Shown: positions 10,293-20,677 of the stretch, piece by piece
Numbering within the stretch: the stretch's first letter is position 1
Layout of the letters: each line of letters opens with the position of its first letter
From: Agarophyton chilense
Lineage: Eukaryota > Rhodophyta > Florideophyceae > Gracilariales > Gracilariaceae
NCBI GenBank assembly: GCA_030374765.1
Contig: JARGXX010000098.1
Location: forward strand, 930,001-994,000
DNA: 64,000 nucleotides
Direction of reading: 5' to 3'
Program-made: the position numbers and the translations under genes
Notes under the pieces: model-generated
Database searches by the model: none
What the model was told of the DNA's origin: nothing
The model's input: the letters and a program-made list of their open reading frames with translations, nothing else

Positions 10293-12507
10293 AATGGAGG
10301 AAGTACTCTCCCCTTTCAGGTGAATGACGCCGGATACCTTGTACGGACCTTCGGATCGCACCCAATAATCGTGGTACCACATAACCTCCAGTCGAGAGTA
10401 TTGCGGATGTCATACTACTCCAAACTGAGTGGCCACGTCGGGGGACGGAAACTTTACCTCACCCTACGCCGTAACTTCTACTGGCCAACCATAGCAGTGG
10501 ACTGCTACGCAACGGTGCGGTTTTGTACCGATTTCGCTCGGAACCGTGTCAAACTCCGCCGTCATGCGACGAAGTTGAAGCTGTTCCCAGCTCGCGCTCT
10601 ATTGGAGTTTGTGGCCATCGATATACTCGGTCCCTTCCTTACCACTAAGCGGAATTACAAGTTCTTACTCGTAATTACGGATCGCTTCTCCAAGCTGGTC
10701 CGGACCGTACTGTTATGGAAGATCTTCGCTATGAGTGTAGTATCCGCTCTAACGGAGATAGCAGTTACCTGCGACAGCGTTCGGACTGCCGATGGGTCGC
10801 TTGCGGCGAAGTAAAAGGGGTGGTAGAGCTACAACACCAGCGAGCTGGAAGTGGGGTGTAAGGCCACTACTCGCCAGCGAGGGTGAAAAGTGCAACTGTA
10901 AAACGTTGATGGAACGTAGGTACGAGACGGCTCCTGAAGTGGTTGGGGGCTGACTATCTATTACAGCTCGTCGGAATCTCCGGTTAAGGAATCCTAAGCG
11001 AGGAACAGAATAGTCATGATGCCAATGTTGTCTCCATTACTTGGAGTCGGCGCTCACCTCTGGTAGACTATATACTGTGTGCCAGGGTGAGTGCCCAAAT
11101 AAATATATAAATAATACCCAGTGGTCAGCCACTTAGCCAAACCACTGTATGGGTATGGTCCCTAATGGACGTCTAGCTACAAAAAGGTAGTAAAACCAGC
11201 CACGTGGATCGCCACTACATGAGCCGTTGCAAGCCACTCCACTCGTGATGCCACGTGTTCGAACAATGTACCCTGCCTCCTGGCATCCTACGCGGTGTGC
11301 CGTTTCATATCACAATGCTGATGATATCACTCACTTATGAGTTCCAACCGCGACTTCGCGAAAAATCATCCTATCGGATTCCCTGACATAGTCGAATACT
11401 ACAATGAGCGTGGCTCAAGCCTTCGTCGTACACTGGGTCTTCGTCTACGTCCCACCGGTCAACCTCCTCTCCGATAACGGGAGACAGTTCCCCTCTCGTT
11501 TCTTCGAGGATGTGTGTCGCATCTTGGACATTAAGATCCTGTTCACGGCCACTTACCACCCCCAAACTAATGGGCAGGCCGAACGGTTCAACCGGACATT
11601 ACTTGCGACACTCCGTTCATACGTTGCAGACCACCCCAAAGATTGGGACTTGTTCACTGATGTGCTCACCTTTGCATACAATACGCAGGTGCACAGAACC
11701 ACTGGATTAACGCCCTTCGAGCTGGTACTGACCCGTACCCCACTGCTCGTGGCGCTGGAATCACAGCCCACGCTGGATACCTTTCCGTCACCGACTGCTT
11801 ACAGCGAAGCGTGGAAAACTTGGCTCCGCGATCGCGTGGTATCGGCTCCTCCGCCGTTAACCTCTCAACCTAATGGTGGTACTGCTCCCGTTGAAACGGA
11901 TTCCTCAACCCCCTTACCCCAGGTCCACCCGCGTCCCTACGCGTTACCACACCCATCTCGGGGTTTGTCTGACCTTCGCTACCCGCGGCGCCCAACCCAC
12001 AAGGAATCGTGTCGCGCATTCGTCGCTCTTCCCCAGTCCACCCGACGGACACAAACTCCGGTGCATCGTCTAAGAAGAGGGAGACGCCCGACAGCCGTAG
12101 TAATCCAGTCGATACCGTCGCTAGAACCGCCGCACCGTCGCGTGTCATTCTTCGCCCATCAGGGGTGCCTGATACCGACGTCCTCCACGACTCGACGCAG
12201 CCGCTATCCAAGCCTCAGAACGCAGCTGCGGATAACGCCACCAACACTCGCCGAGGTGTCACCACACGTGCAACACGGAATACAAATGCGCTCGACGCAC
12301 TGCAGCCTGATACAGTACGAGTGGACGACGCACCGCGAAGTACCCCGCACGGGGAGGCGGATACATCCACGGCGCCGACGCCGGACAGCCAGCCATTGGA
12401 ACCCTCACGTGACTACACGAAACCTCGCCGTGGGACAGAGAGGTGTGACAATGCGCCACCGCCCCAGCGAATCTCACCGCCGAAGCGAGCTTCACCACGC
12501 CGATTAG
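10293..12507 (+). pseudogene. pol: Integrase region of element 3 pol, split by a solo LTR
   Basis: The left part (10293-10735) carries the RNase H-integrase linker and the H2C2-like finger. One finger cysteine appears changed, since FCTDFARN replaces the usual CxxC spacing. It also holds the first catalytic Asp (AIDILG). The right part (11404-12507) has the second Asp (LLSDNGRQF) and Glu (NGQAERFN). Removing 10736-11403 and one ATGAG copy rejoins the frame exactly. About 75 codons equivalent to the GPY/F module of element 1 are missing after EAWKTWL near 11825. A frameshift follows near 12000. Confidence 0.8.
10736..11403 (-). repeat. Solo LTR of the element 2 family (668 bp)
   Basis: It is bounded by a perfect 8-bp inverted repeat, TGTAGTAT and ATACTACA, and flanked by ATGAG at 10731-10735 and 11404-11408. 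It closely matches the LTRs of element 2 at 41214 and 51207 in the same written orientation. Since element 2 lies on the - strand, the parent element was on the - strand here too. An AT-rich TATA-like block AAATAAATATATAAATAA lies near 11097-11114. A solo LTR arises by recombination between the two LTRs of a full element. Confidence 0.93.
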
Positions 12508-12971
12508 CGGAATAACCACCCGGTTTACCCGCTGGTGTGGGCCCTCCAACCGGAGTGGGAAGCGCCGAAACAAGCCCGGCACTTGGGGACAATGAACCGC
12601 CGAAGTCGGGTCGACATTCTACTCAGCCGAGGACTGCCTTGCGTGCTACACGGTCCGACCGGAGCGAAGCCGCCCAACGCGTGATCACTTCAGTACCCCC
12701 TGGCTCAGGATGGGTACCACCCGGAAATAGTGACACCGTCATACGGGATGGCCGGGAAGTGTACCGACAAGAGTTCGTGGTCGGACGCATTTTGGAGCAC
12801 TCCTACCACCCAAAAGGGTATATCCAATACTTGGTCCGTTGGTACGCGTACGGCCCCGAATGGGATTCAGACGAACCGATAGAGCACATAACTCGGTCCA
12901 GGGTGGTACAGTATCATCGTCGTACTGTAACGGCTTTGCCGGCTACCATAGACCGAGCCCAAGTTGGATAA
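12009..12971 (+). pseudogene. Linker and chromodomain end of element 3 pol
   Basis: One frame is interrupted by a single stop at 12513-12515. The first 230 codons are low complexity, rich in Pro, Ser, Thr and Arg. The end holds a chromodomain: EFVVGRILEHSYHPKG, then YLVRWYAYGPEWDSDEPIEHI, ending DRAQVG-stop as in element 1. It is out of frame with the upstream integrase because of the frameshift near 12000. Confidence 0.78.
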
Positions 12972-13130
12972 GAAGACACCCGATGGGGATAAAGGAACAG
13001 AAGATCTGGATAAGGACCCTTGGAAGAAGGAGAAGATGCACAGAAGACCTGGAGAAGGACACTCAGGAGAAGTGGAAGAGAAGAAAAAAACAAATACGTC
13101 ATAGACCGAAGCAGTTTACTATTTTCGAAG
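12972..13130 (+). other. Purine-rich tract, element 3
   Basis: This is a GA-rich sense strand between the chromodomain stop and the 3' end of the antisense ORF, the same position as in element 1. On the antisense strand an AATAGTAAAC motif (13111-13120) follows the ORF stop. The same motif is found after the element 1 antisense ORF and may serve 3'-end formation. Confidence 0.5.
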
Positions 13131-13182
13131 TTGCTGCCCACACTACCGCACAGCGGGATATACTAACCAAGATCCCAAGGGA

Positions 13183-15051
13183 TCAGTTGGAAGAACCCGG
13201 ATTACCGTGCGCGCCAGCCGAATCGCTAGCGGAGTTACTCCCGCCGGCCAGGCGTGCCACGAGGGCGTCTCTCATTGTACCGATGTCACCGCTCGCCGCT
13301 TGTGCGTTCAGTCCGACACCCCGAAGGAACTGGGAGATCACGGCCGCCTCTGGGTGTATGGGAACCTCGATAACTTCCTGTTCGTCCGGCAAAGCCGCCG
13401 CCACTGGATCGACCACTGCACCTGCGTGAGTCGCTCCCTGCGCCGGCTGCGCTGTTGAATCGGCACCATCGGGGTCGCCCACGTCTTCCATGACCTCTTC
13501 GCCACGGTATTCGCCCTCCTCCTCCGGGAGATCATCACCGCCATAGGCGTAGTAGAAGTCATCCGAGTTGACAAACCCCAGGGGGTGCCCGTATGGTATG
13601 CCTCGTGGAGCCATCCGGAGTGCCGATGTCTCCGCCTCGGAGGTCTCTTGCTGCTCCCATGGGTTAAAGAAGATGAAATCTCCCGCCAATGGCATGCGAC
13701 GCCCCGGAGACCGATCAGCCCCACCGGCTTCTTGACCACGGCCGCTCTGCCGGACAGGCACGACAGCCCAGTCGACACGCCCAATGATGTCGATGAGCTC
13801 CTGAGCTTCATCAGCGTTATTGACACCTCCAAGAGGGAGTTGAAGGTCCAGCTGCCGGATGTAACCACGCAAACGCGGAGGAAGATACCACAGTCGATAC
13901 TGGTCGTAGGCTTCCCACAAGATGTACGCCGCGGCGCGTACTGCCCATTCGGTTAGGACCACGGACCATAAGACGGAGTGCGGATCCTCGATGAGGTACG
14001 AGCCCGGATAGGAGACGACGGGAGGAAACTCCACGTAACATCCCCGGCACACTTCGACGGAGGACCACCACCCAGGCAGGGGAACGTATCGCCCGAACTG
14101 ATAGAAGGGACTAATCCGGTTTATCTCCGTGTTCTGATAAGGGACAAAGAACCCAAAGCGGGATCTGCCCCGACGCTCCTCGCGGATGAAGTTCTGTAAC
14201 CACCGATATCGGGACTCACGACGAAGGTGACGGAACTAGGCACGACTGATCGGACGGACCCAGCAGATCGCTTCTTGATGCGCTCGCGGTTTACCGCGCC
14301 ATGCGTAAGTTTCCAACGCCGCAAGGCGGTCACAATAGCCGATCTCACCATGAGTCCAGTACATCCGTAGGTCGAAGCCGAATTCGTCGGGGATGGGGTA
14401 TTGAAAGTTCGCCCGGTTGATCCGTGAATAGCCGATGCGGACATATATGCAGTGCGCCTCCTCCGCCGACTCGCGCCTTTGCCGCAGGATCGCGTGAACG
14501 GGAACCGCCACACGACGTCGCGAATCCCACGAGGTGGTGATCAAAGCCGGCAGCTAGCCCGGGAGACGCGCATTGCCATCAGCATACGACGCCACGAGTT
14601 CTTCGTCGAAGACCGCTGTCGGATGGAACCACGGAGCTCTCCGGAGAATCACCGCCTGTTGACGCGGGTTTAACCTGACGAGTTCGTCGTAACTGGGCCA
14701 GGTGTTCTCCGCAGGAGTGATGTGGCTTGAAGCTTCAACGGGACCCCGGGATCAGCTCGGCGCGGTTGACGAGGCACTCCCCCGCAGAAGGGGAGCCGAA
14801 TGGAAACCGGAGAAGTAACCCCAGCGGGGATTGTAACCACCGTTCATCGGAAATACTGGTCGCCGAGGTATCGGGATGTGTTCGCTGGAAGTTGGCGTAC
14901 GATGCGGAAGAACGCTCGAAGTTCGAGGAGTGGTTATCGCGTTGGTGCGTTTGTCGTTCGGTTGTGCAGCTCTGCCTTCGACAGTGGAGTGGTCGCTGGA
15001 CGCGTTACGCGGCTCGCTCTTATGCCGGTTGGACCGTTGCCTCCCCGCCAT
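13183..15051 (-). pseudogene. Antisense accessory ORF of element 3 (aORF)
   Basis: It is the same protein family as 7441-9297 (-). The frame from ATG 15051 carries three stops, at 14752-14754, 14554-14556 and 14236-14238, but no evident frameshift over 1.87 kb. The diagnostic blocks are WGYFSGFHSAP, APWFHPTAVFDEEL, RRGRSRFGFFVPYQ, VEVCRGCYVEFPPVVSY, LWEAYDQYRLWYLPPRLR and a terminal ISQFLRGVGL helix. It converges on the chromodomain ORF of element 3. The function is unknown. Confidence 0.75.
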
Positions 15052-15073
15052 GTCGACGGCGTGTTCGTCACCT

Positions 15074-15086
15074 AAGGAGGGGGATA
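15074..15086 (+). promoter_or_regulatory. Polypurine tract of element 3
   Basis: AAGGAGGGGGATA lies directly before the LTR start TGAAGGAC, matching the tract before the element 1 LTR. Confidence 0.7.
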
Positions 15087-15974
15087 TGAAGGACAATGCC
15101 CTTCAAGGGGGTTTCTTCCCAGGACTTTGAGATTTCGCTCGCTTGAGGACTAGCTTAGTCTATGACAAGCTATACCGCTATTGCGTGCCGACGGCCGGTT
15201 AGGACCGGAGGTGCACACTGGTGGAACACGTGGACTGCACGGATGCCGACGCTCGAGTGCGAGGCGTGCCACACGTAACCCGGATTCTACCTAATGGTTA
15301 TTATTGTTTAGTAATGTTCAGTATTTATTTAGCTACGCTATCGCTATTTAGTGTCTATTTTTTGGGCGCGCGCCCACTGTCAGGGGCCGCGCGCCACACT
15401 ACTTAGGAGGTTGAGCACTGCTCCCCAGTAAACACCCTCTTTGGAGATCTCAAGGAGGGAGTCTTGGCTCTGAACTCTTCGCCTTCGGCGCGTCTTCACC
15501 GCAAACTGGGTGAGCGCCCGTCGCACGTTAGTTCATCCACTCCTCTGTCGACCAGAGAGCTACCACCACCGTGGGTTCATATTTAATCGCCGACACTTGT
15601 CGTAGTCTCGCCTCTGTATAGGGTTTCGCCCCTGTTTTCTTCTTGTTCTCCTTTTTGGCTCTCGTGAGTGGCTGCCTCGCTCACCTCGCTCGTCCACCTC
15701 ACACGAGTGTTTCCTCGCTCCTTTTCCGACAATCGCTGTGGTACCACTCCGCCTAGGATTGGTCACACCCCCGACTGTGCCGTGCTCACCTAAACACTCT
15801 AAGTATATCCCGCGGGATTGGCCTCGGTCTTACACCCGACGTCGTCGTGCCTTTACAGAGTGGCTCTGTTTCTGTGCTCCGCTGGGACGCGTCTTCTACG
15901 CCTGAGGCGTGTCTTTCAAGAGAGGAAGATCCGGAACATCTTCGTGATGTCTCCGCTCCAAGCGTTGTCCTACA
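15087..15974 (+). repeat. 3' LTR of element 3 (888 bp)
   Basis: It starts TGAAGGAC and ends GTCCTACA, an 8-bp inverted repeat with one mismatch. It follows a polypurine tract. It contains a T-rich section with TTTCGCCCCTGT, shared with the LTR at 9379. CTAAT follows and would be the right target duplication; the left copy is not in the window. Confidence 0.72.
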
Positions 15975-15993
15975 CTAATGAGTTAAGGCTAAG

Positions 15994-16318
15994 TTACGTC
16001 CAAACGTCCGTTGCCTTCAGGTACTCGCACTCCTTCGCCAATCGTCGGTCTCGGGAGCTGAGTTTGACTAGGAAGAAGATCTGAGGTGGCCTGAAGTACC
16101 CCATGTGCGTGATGGACACATGAAAACCTCGCCAAAACACATTACCTTCTCTCACCAACTTAGCAGAGTTAAGATTAGTAACCGTGTTGCCATAGTCGCG
16201 CGGCTCGGGCTTTGCGGTCGCCCAAGCGGCATGCACAGAGACGGCAAGATCTAGGCCTGCTGCGCCAACAGCACTTGATATGATGTTTCCGTCGTCATAT
16301 ATTTTCGCCTTAGCACTC
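15994..16318 (-). other. Orphan coding-like fragment
   Basis: Reading - from about 16318 to the stop at 15994-15996 gives about 105 codons with protein-like composition. It includes KIYDDGNIISSAVGAAGLDL, VHAAWATAKPEPRDYGN and MGYFRPPQIFFLV. There is no clear start codon, and the fragment lies between the right end of element 3 and a Tc1 remnant. It could be an exon of a host gene broken by the insertions, or a piece of another element. I do not recognise the family. Confidence 0.3.
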
Positions 16319-16432
16319 TGGGTGTGCTACAGTGCATTTCAAAAACATATCCCTTTACAAGAAATGCGCCAAAAAATCATTTCACATACTGTAGAGCACA
16401 TTTCACAGCAAATAAAAACCACCAAGTCAATA

Positions 16433-17520
16433 ACACTGTTTCAAAAGTATATCCTTAATACAATCATTAGCTCAATTGTGGCTCGTGGCACACCTCTGAC
16501 AAGTTCTGAACAGCTGCAAATCATGGAACCACTAGGTCAAAGTATGATTCCAGCAGATATAGGCTGAAAACTAAAGCGCAGCCCGAAGAGAATCAGGAAC
16601 TTCATAAAAAAACCCCGCTACATGCAGAACAAAGAGTTCAACTAGCCATCCTACATCACTTTTCTCGATAGATAAGCGTAAAAGTAAGCGAGAACTCTAC
16701 CGTAACACTTCGTCTTGCGGAAAAGTTGTCCAAAATCTAAATTGCCTCTATCAAGATCTACTATATGGCGTGAAGTTATCCCTCAAAAGTTGTTCAAGTA
16801 CTCAATAATGATGAAGAATTTTTTAAAAGATAATCACAAGAAGAAGCGTGTAGAATGATGTGCTCAAAAAGCATATTGAAAAACGGAATGAAATAATGTT
16901 ACCTTTTCCGACGAAAAAAAGTTTAACATTGATGGCTCAGACTGCTTTAAATTTTATTGGCATGATCTACGAAAAAAAGAAATAATTTGTGAGTAGGCAT
17001 TCAGAAGACGCATGAGTAATGGTTTAGGCTGGAATTTATTCGAAAAAAGCAATTAATTTGGCTGTTGTTGAAACTACTATGACTTTTGAGAAGTATGATG
17101 AGGTTCTAGAAAACTATCTTCTACCTTTTGCATAGTGTATACAAGGAAAAGAATTCATTTTTCAGCCGGATAATGCACCTGTGCATAAGTGTAATTTTAT
17201 GAAACAGTGGTTCAATAGTCTTAATATATTGGTTATGGAATGGTCTGCGCGCTGTTCTATCCTCAACCCTATGGAAAACATTTGGGGAATGTTGGCCCGA
17301 ATGTTTTATGGGATAAAAAGGCAGTTTGGTACAGTTTTTGATCTATAAAATTGTATCAAAGATTGCTTGGAAAAAATTGTCTGGAATGCTATTAATTCTA
17401 TTATTGAATTATAGCCAAAGCGTTTCATAAGTGTTATACAGGCTAAAGGAGCAAATTTAAACTACTGAACTCGCGTTAGAATAAAAAGGATGCGATAAAC
17501 GTTATCTTTTTGAAACAGTA
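16433..17520 (+). mobile_element. Degenerate Tc1-type DNA transposon
   Basis: This 1.09 kb region is AT-rich, unlike its neighbours. Its ends form an imperfect inverted repeat: ACTGTTTCAAAAGTATATCC at 16434 against the complement of 17501-17519. The transposase is frameshifted. Near 16904 the first catalytic Asp is in FSDEKKFNIDG. From 17163 the sequence QPDNAPVH leads to NPMENIWG with 34 residues between Asp and Glu, the DD34E spacing of Tc1 transposases. TA follows the right end. Confidence 0.75.
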
Positions 17521-18054
17521 TTTTTACTTGAAAATTTTTACAGACTGATTTTGGTAGTTTTACTATAGCCAAAACGTCGGTTTTTGGAAAATATGCGCGA
17601 GGGATTTGATTTTGAAACCTTTATCTAGAACCTGTCACCGCCTCTTGCGTTGAGGGGAATTTCTCTGTGATCAGAGAAATAGGCATTCCCAGCACATCGG
17701 GGGAGACAGCTGCACCTCTGACCCCCCCGATTATCAAGGTGACGCTCGGGTGACCATGTGTCGACGTGGCCACTCGCTATTTCAAGAAGAGCTTCACCCG
17801 CATACACTAGTGTATACAGACGCCAAAAATGCGCATTCTGTGAGTGAAGGCACTAACCTCTTTACATCACAGTCGTCGTCTGGTCTAGCTTATGTACTGT
17901 CTGTTCATTCATTTCGGTGTGATCTCAACTATCTTTCAGCACATAGAAATTGCTGGCAAGTCATTCCCCGAACCCACACGTGTCCACGCACGGCAACAAC
18001 GCCGCCGCCCGCGTGCAGCACACCGCGCGTACGCTCGCCCCTCAGCTGGTTGCG
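17521..18054. other. Non-coding stretch with a strong hairpin
   Basis: No ORF here looks real. A perfect 9-bp stem ATTTCTCTG-tgat-CAGAGAAAT lies at 17659-17680, flanked by GGGGA and a CATTCCC stretch that nearly extend it. Base composition changes from AT-rich near the transposon to GC-rich towards the next gene. Confidence 0.4.
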
Positions 18055-19248
18055 ATGCACAACAATCGTTGTTCTTGTCTCACGTTGACGCGCTCCATAC
18101 TTACGCCGCGGCACTCCACCGCCGCCCGAGGGCCATGCCGCGCGAGTCATCACCCTCAAATGCCCCTCCCATCCACCACGCGCCCTTCCACACAAACGCT
18201 GACAAAGCTGTGCCAAGCCTGGCAGCGCCTCGTTCAGAAAGGCATTCCATGCCACAACCGTCGCCTATCGCTCTCCCGCGTCCTGGCAATATGGGCCCTC
18301 ACGCTCCTCTGCATCCACATCATCAACCTTCTGCTCCGCGCTACAACCCCTCGTCAAGGCGCCCCGCCCTATAGAACAAAGTCCTCTTTCCAGGCTGACA
18401 CCCACTTTTGGCATCACAGGCATCTCATTTTCTGCGTTTCTCCCGGTCGATCCGGATCCAAATATCTTCGAAACGTGCTCAATGTTGCCGAGAACATCAT
18501 CTCGCGACATGAGCCCGAGCCAAAGATGACTGACACCCATCTACAGCGCGTCATTCTACAAGGCATGCGACGCGAAACGTTTCATCAAAGAGCCCAATTA
18601 AAGCTCGCTGCCATTCGCCAGGCCTTGGAGGCCACCACCCCCAACGTTGCATACGCCGAAACCACTCACATGTTTGTCAAGACCTTTGCAGACGTTGTTT
18701 TGGAGCATTTGGCCGATAGCGCCAACATTTCCATCGTCATCTTACACAGACCCGCCAGAGATTCAATCTGGAGTCAGCTTCGTCTGGGCTGGTTTTCGCC
18801 CGCTCACTCGGGCAAGAACGTGTGGTACTACGACATTAACGATGTTCACCAAACAGAAAAACAACTCTCCTACTCCACAAATTCATCCAACCCCATCGAT
18901 TCCTTGATCGGATACAATGCCGACGTTCTGCAAAGAGCCATAGAACTCAACGCACAAATTAAACGTCGACAACGTCAGGGAGCATGGAAAAACGTTCGTG
19001 TGATTGAAACGTGGCTAAAAGCTGTTTCTGAAACTGACGATGGCGTGAAAAACTTTCTGTCCACCTTGGGACTGAAAACTGATCTGCGAAGACTTGCGCA
19101 ACTCAAAACATTAGATATCAACGCGAGGGACGTCAAGAAGGACAAGTTCGTCACCACGGCTACTATTCACGATGTAGACGCGCGCATTCAATACATGCTC
19201 AACAAACTGCCCTTGCCGCGACAAGCCCTACAACCTCCTCCCGTCTAA
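18055..19248 (+). CDS. Type II membrane carbohydrate sulfotransferase-like protein
   Basis: It is predicted to transfer sulfate from PAPS to a glycan in the Golgi lumen; in a red alga the substrate could be a sulfated galactan. Starting at ATG 18055 it has 397 residues; a second candidate is ATG 18160. One membrane segment (VLAIWALTLLCIHIINLLL, about residues 76-94) follows a basic cytoplasmic stretch, which fits a type II anchor. The 5'-phosphosulfate loop is SPGRSGSKYL (about 128-137) and the 3'-phosphate region is HRPARDSIWSQLRLGW (about 231-246). The frame is open further 5' without an ATG. No intron is visible. The fold call is good; the substrate is not determined by the sequence. Confidence 0.75.
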   Translation: MHNNRCSCLTLTRSILTPRHSTAARGPCRASHHPQMPLPSTTRPSTQTLTKLCQAWQRLVQKGIPCHNRRLSLSRVLAIWALTLLCIHIINLLLRATTPRQGAPPYRTKSSFQADTHFWHHRHLIFCVSPGRSGSKYLRNVLNVAENIISRHEPEPKMTDTHLQRVILQGMRRETFHQRAQLKLAAIRQALEATTPNVAYAETTHMFVKTFADVVLEHLADSANISIVILHRPARDSIWSQLRLGWFSPAHSGKNVWYYDINDVHQTEKQLSYSTNSSNPIDSLIGYNADVLQRAIELNAQIKRRQRQGAWKNVRVIETWLKAVSETDDGVKNFLSTLGLKTDLRRLAQLKTLDINARDVKKDKFVTTATIHDVDARIQYMLNKLPLPRQALQPPPV

Positions 19249-19450
19249 CATAACACAGCCTCACTGCTTCACTAACTTCCGCCCGTGCCGGCGCAACAAA
19301 TCGACCATGTTTATCCGTCATCGTTACGCGCTCTCATGGCACCAGATCAGGCGCTTGTGAATGATAGCGGCAGGTATCTTTCACAAGCACTTGCGTTCTG
19401 CGTTTCTTTTTGTGAAACCTGAGATTTCTTTTCGAGTCGCCAAAAGACGA

Positions 19451-20677
19451 TCAGTCCTGCTTGACAACGCTCTCAATGGCGTCCTTCATCGCATCAGCGA
19501 CGTAATCAACAGTACTTTCTGTCAGACCGGCCATGGACATTCGCCCATTAGTGGTCATGTAGATATGGTACCTGTCTCGCATGAACGCAACTTGCTGACT
19601 CGTCAATCCTGTAAAACTGAACATGCCAATCTGGTTCACAATGTGATCCCAGTTTCCAGGTGCGCCATTCCTGTTCAAGGCGTCTCTCAGCCGACATCTC
19701 ATGGCATGGATGCGAGCTGACATCTTTTCCAGTTCCAGTTCCCACTTCCGGAAAGCATCTTCATCCGACAAGATTGCAGCCGCGATGCGAGCTCCATGTA
19801 AAGGAGGACTACTATACATGGCTCGTATCAACTGTTTTAACTGACTCCTAACTGCAGCAACTGACTTTGGGGACGACGATACCACGTTGAGTGCCCCAAC
19901 CCGTTCTCCGTACATTCCCATATTTTTTGCATATGATTGAGCGACTAACACATCGATTCCAGAGTTTACAAACAGCCTAGTGGACCATGCATCTGTGTTC
20001 AAGTCCCCAGATGCAAAGCCCTGGTACGCGTTATCAAAGAATGGAACAAGTTTCCTTGATTTTACAACTGCAAGAATGCGTTGCCATTCAGCTCTTGAAG
20101 GATCAGCGCCAGTAGGGTTGTGAGCGCATCCATGAAACACGACGATAGATCCTTCAACAGCAGAGCTCAAGTCCACCAGCAGTCCTTCGATGTCGACGCC
20201 TCGCGTGTTGGGGTCAAAGTAACGATAGTTTTCGGTTGGGGGTAATCCAGCTTGTGGAACAACGTTTCGATGATTTGACCAGGTAGGGTTTGGGATGTAC
20301 ACAAGACGCTGTCCAATAAAATTAGCGATGAATGCAAATCCAATGCGCAGGGCACCAGTTCCTGAAAGAGCCTGCACGGTGACGACGCGATTCTGTTTGA
20401 GGGCCGCACTATCAGGGCCGAGTATGAGACGAGCGGAAAGATTGTTAAACTCTGTCAACCCATCTTGTGGTAAATATTCATGGGTGATACTAGGATCATT
20501 GGCGAATTGTCTTTCAAACTCCTTCACAATCGGTAGCACATAAGGTGCGCCATCATCCGTGCGATATGCTCCAACTCCGAGATTGATTTTCTTTGGGGAC
20601 GGATCTGCTCGATAAGCGGCGGACACGGCGAGAATGGGATCAGGTGGGGCCTGTGGCACTTGGTCGAAGATGGACAT
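19451..20677 (-). CDS. Aspartate aminotransferase (class I, PLP-dependent)
   Basis: It interconverts aspartate plus 2-oxoglutarate and oxaloacetate plus glutamate. From ATG 20677 it has 408 residues, the full length of the eukaryotic type. PLP and substrate motifs are HNPTG (186-190), DNAYQG (215-220) and SYAKNMGMYGERVG with the Schiff-base Lys251. The frame stays open upstream to 20944 with an Arg/Ser-rich, transit-peptide-like sequence but no ATG. A mitochondrial or plastid isoform would therefore need an upstream exon; from 20677 the product would be cytosolic. It converges with the sulfotransferase gene, with 202 bp between stops. Confidence 0.93.
   Translation of the reverse strand: MSIFDQVPQAPPDPILAVSAAYRADPSPKKINLGVGAYRTDDGAPYVLPIVKEFERQFANDPSITHEYLPQDGLTEFNNLSARLILGPDSAALKQNRVVTVQALSGTGALRIGFAFIANFIGQRLVYIPNPTWSNHRNVVPQAGLPPTENYRYFDPNTRGVDIEGLLVDLSSAVEGSIVVFHGCAHNPTGADPSRAEWQRILAVVKSRKLVPFFDNAYQGFASGDLNTDAWSTRLFVNSGIDVLVAQSYAKNMGMYGERVGALNVVSSSPKSVAAVRSQLKQLIRAMYSSPPLHGARIAAAILSDEDAFRKWELELEKMSARIHAMRCRLRDALNRNGAPGNWDHIVNQIGMFSFTGLTSQQVAFMRDRYHIYMTTNGRMSMAGLTESTVDYVADAMKDAIESVVKQD

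Larger units (their letters stand above)
10293..15974 (+). mobile_element. Element 3: 5'-truncated Ty3/gypsy chromovirus
   Basis: It contains integrase (interrupted by a solo LTR), a low-complexity linker, a chromodomain, a GA-rich tract, an antisense ORF, a polypurine tract and a 3' LTR. No gag, protease, RT or RNase H is present in the window. The pol homology starts just after the 3' LTR of element 1, so the missing 5' half may lie to the left of element 1, outside the window. Element 3 belongs to the same broad family as element 1. Confidence 0.75.

Noticed and set aside
16280-16567. A 95-codon ORF at the left end of the Tc1 remnant
   Set aside because: It spans the transposon boundary and has no motif; the transposase signals are in other frames further right.
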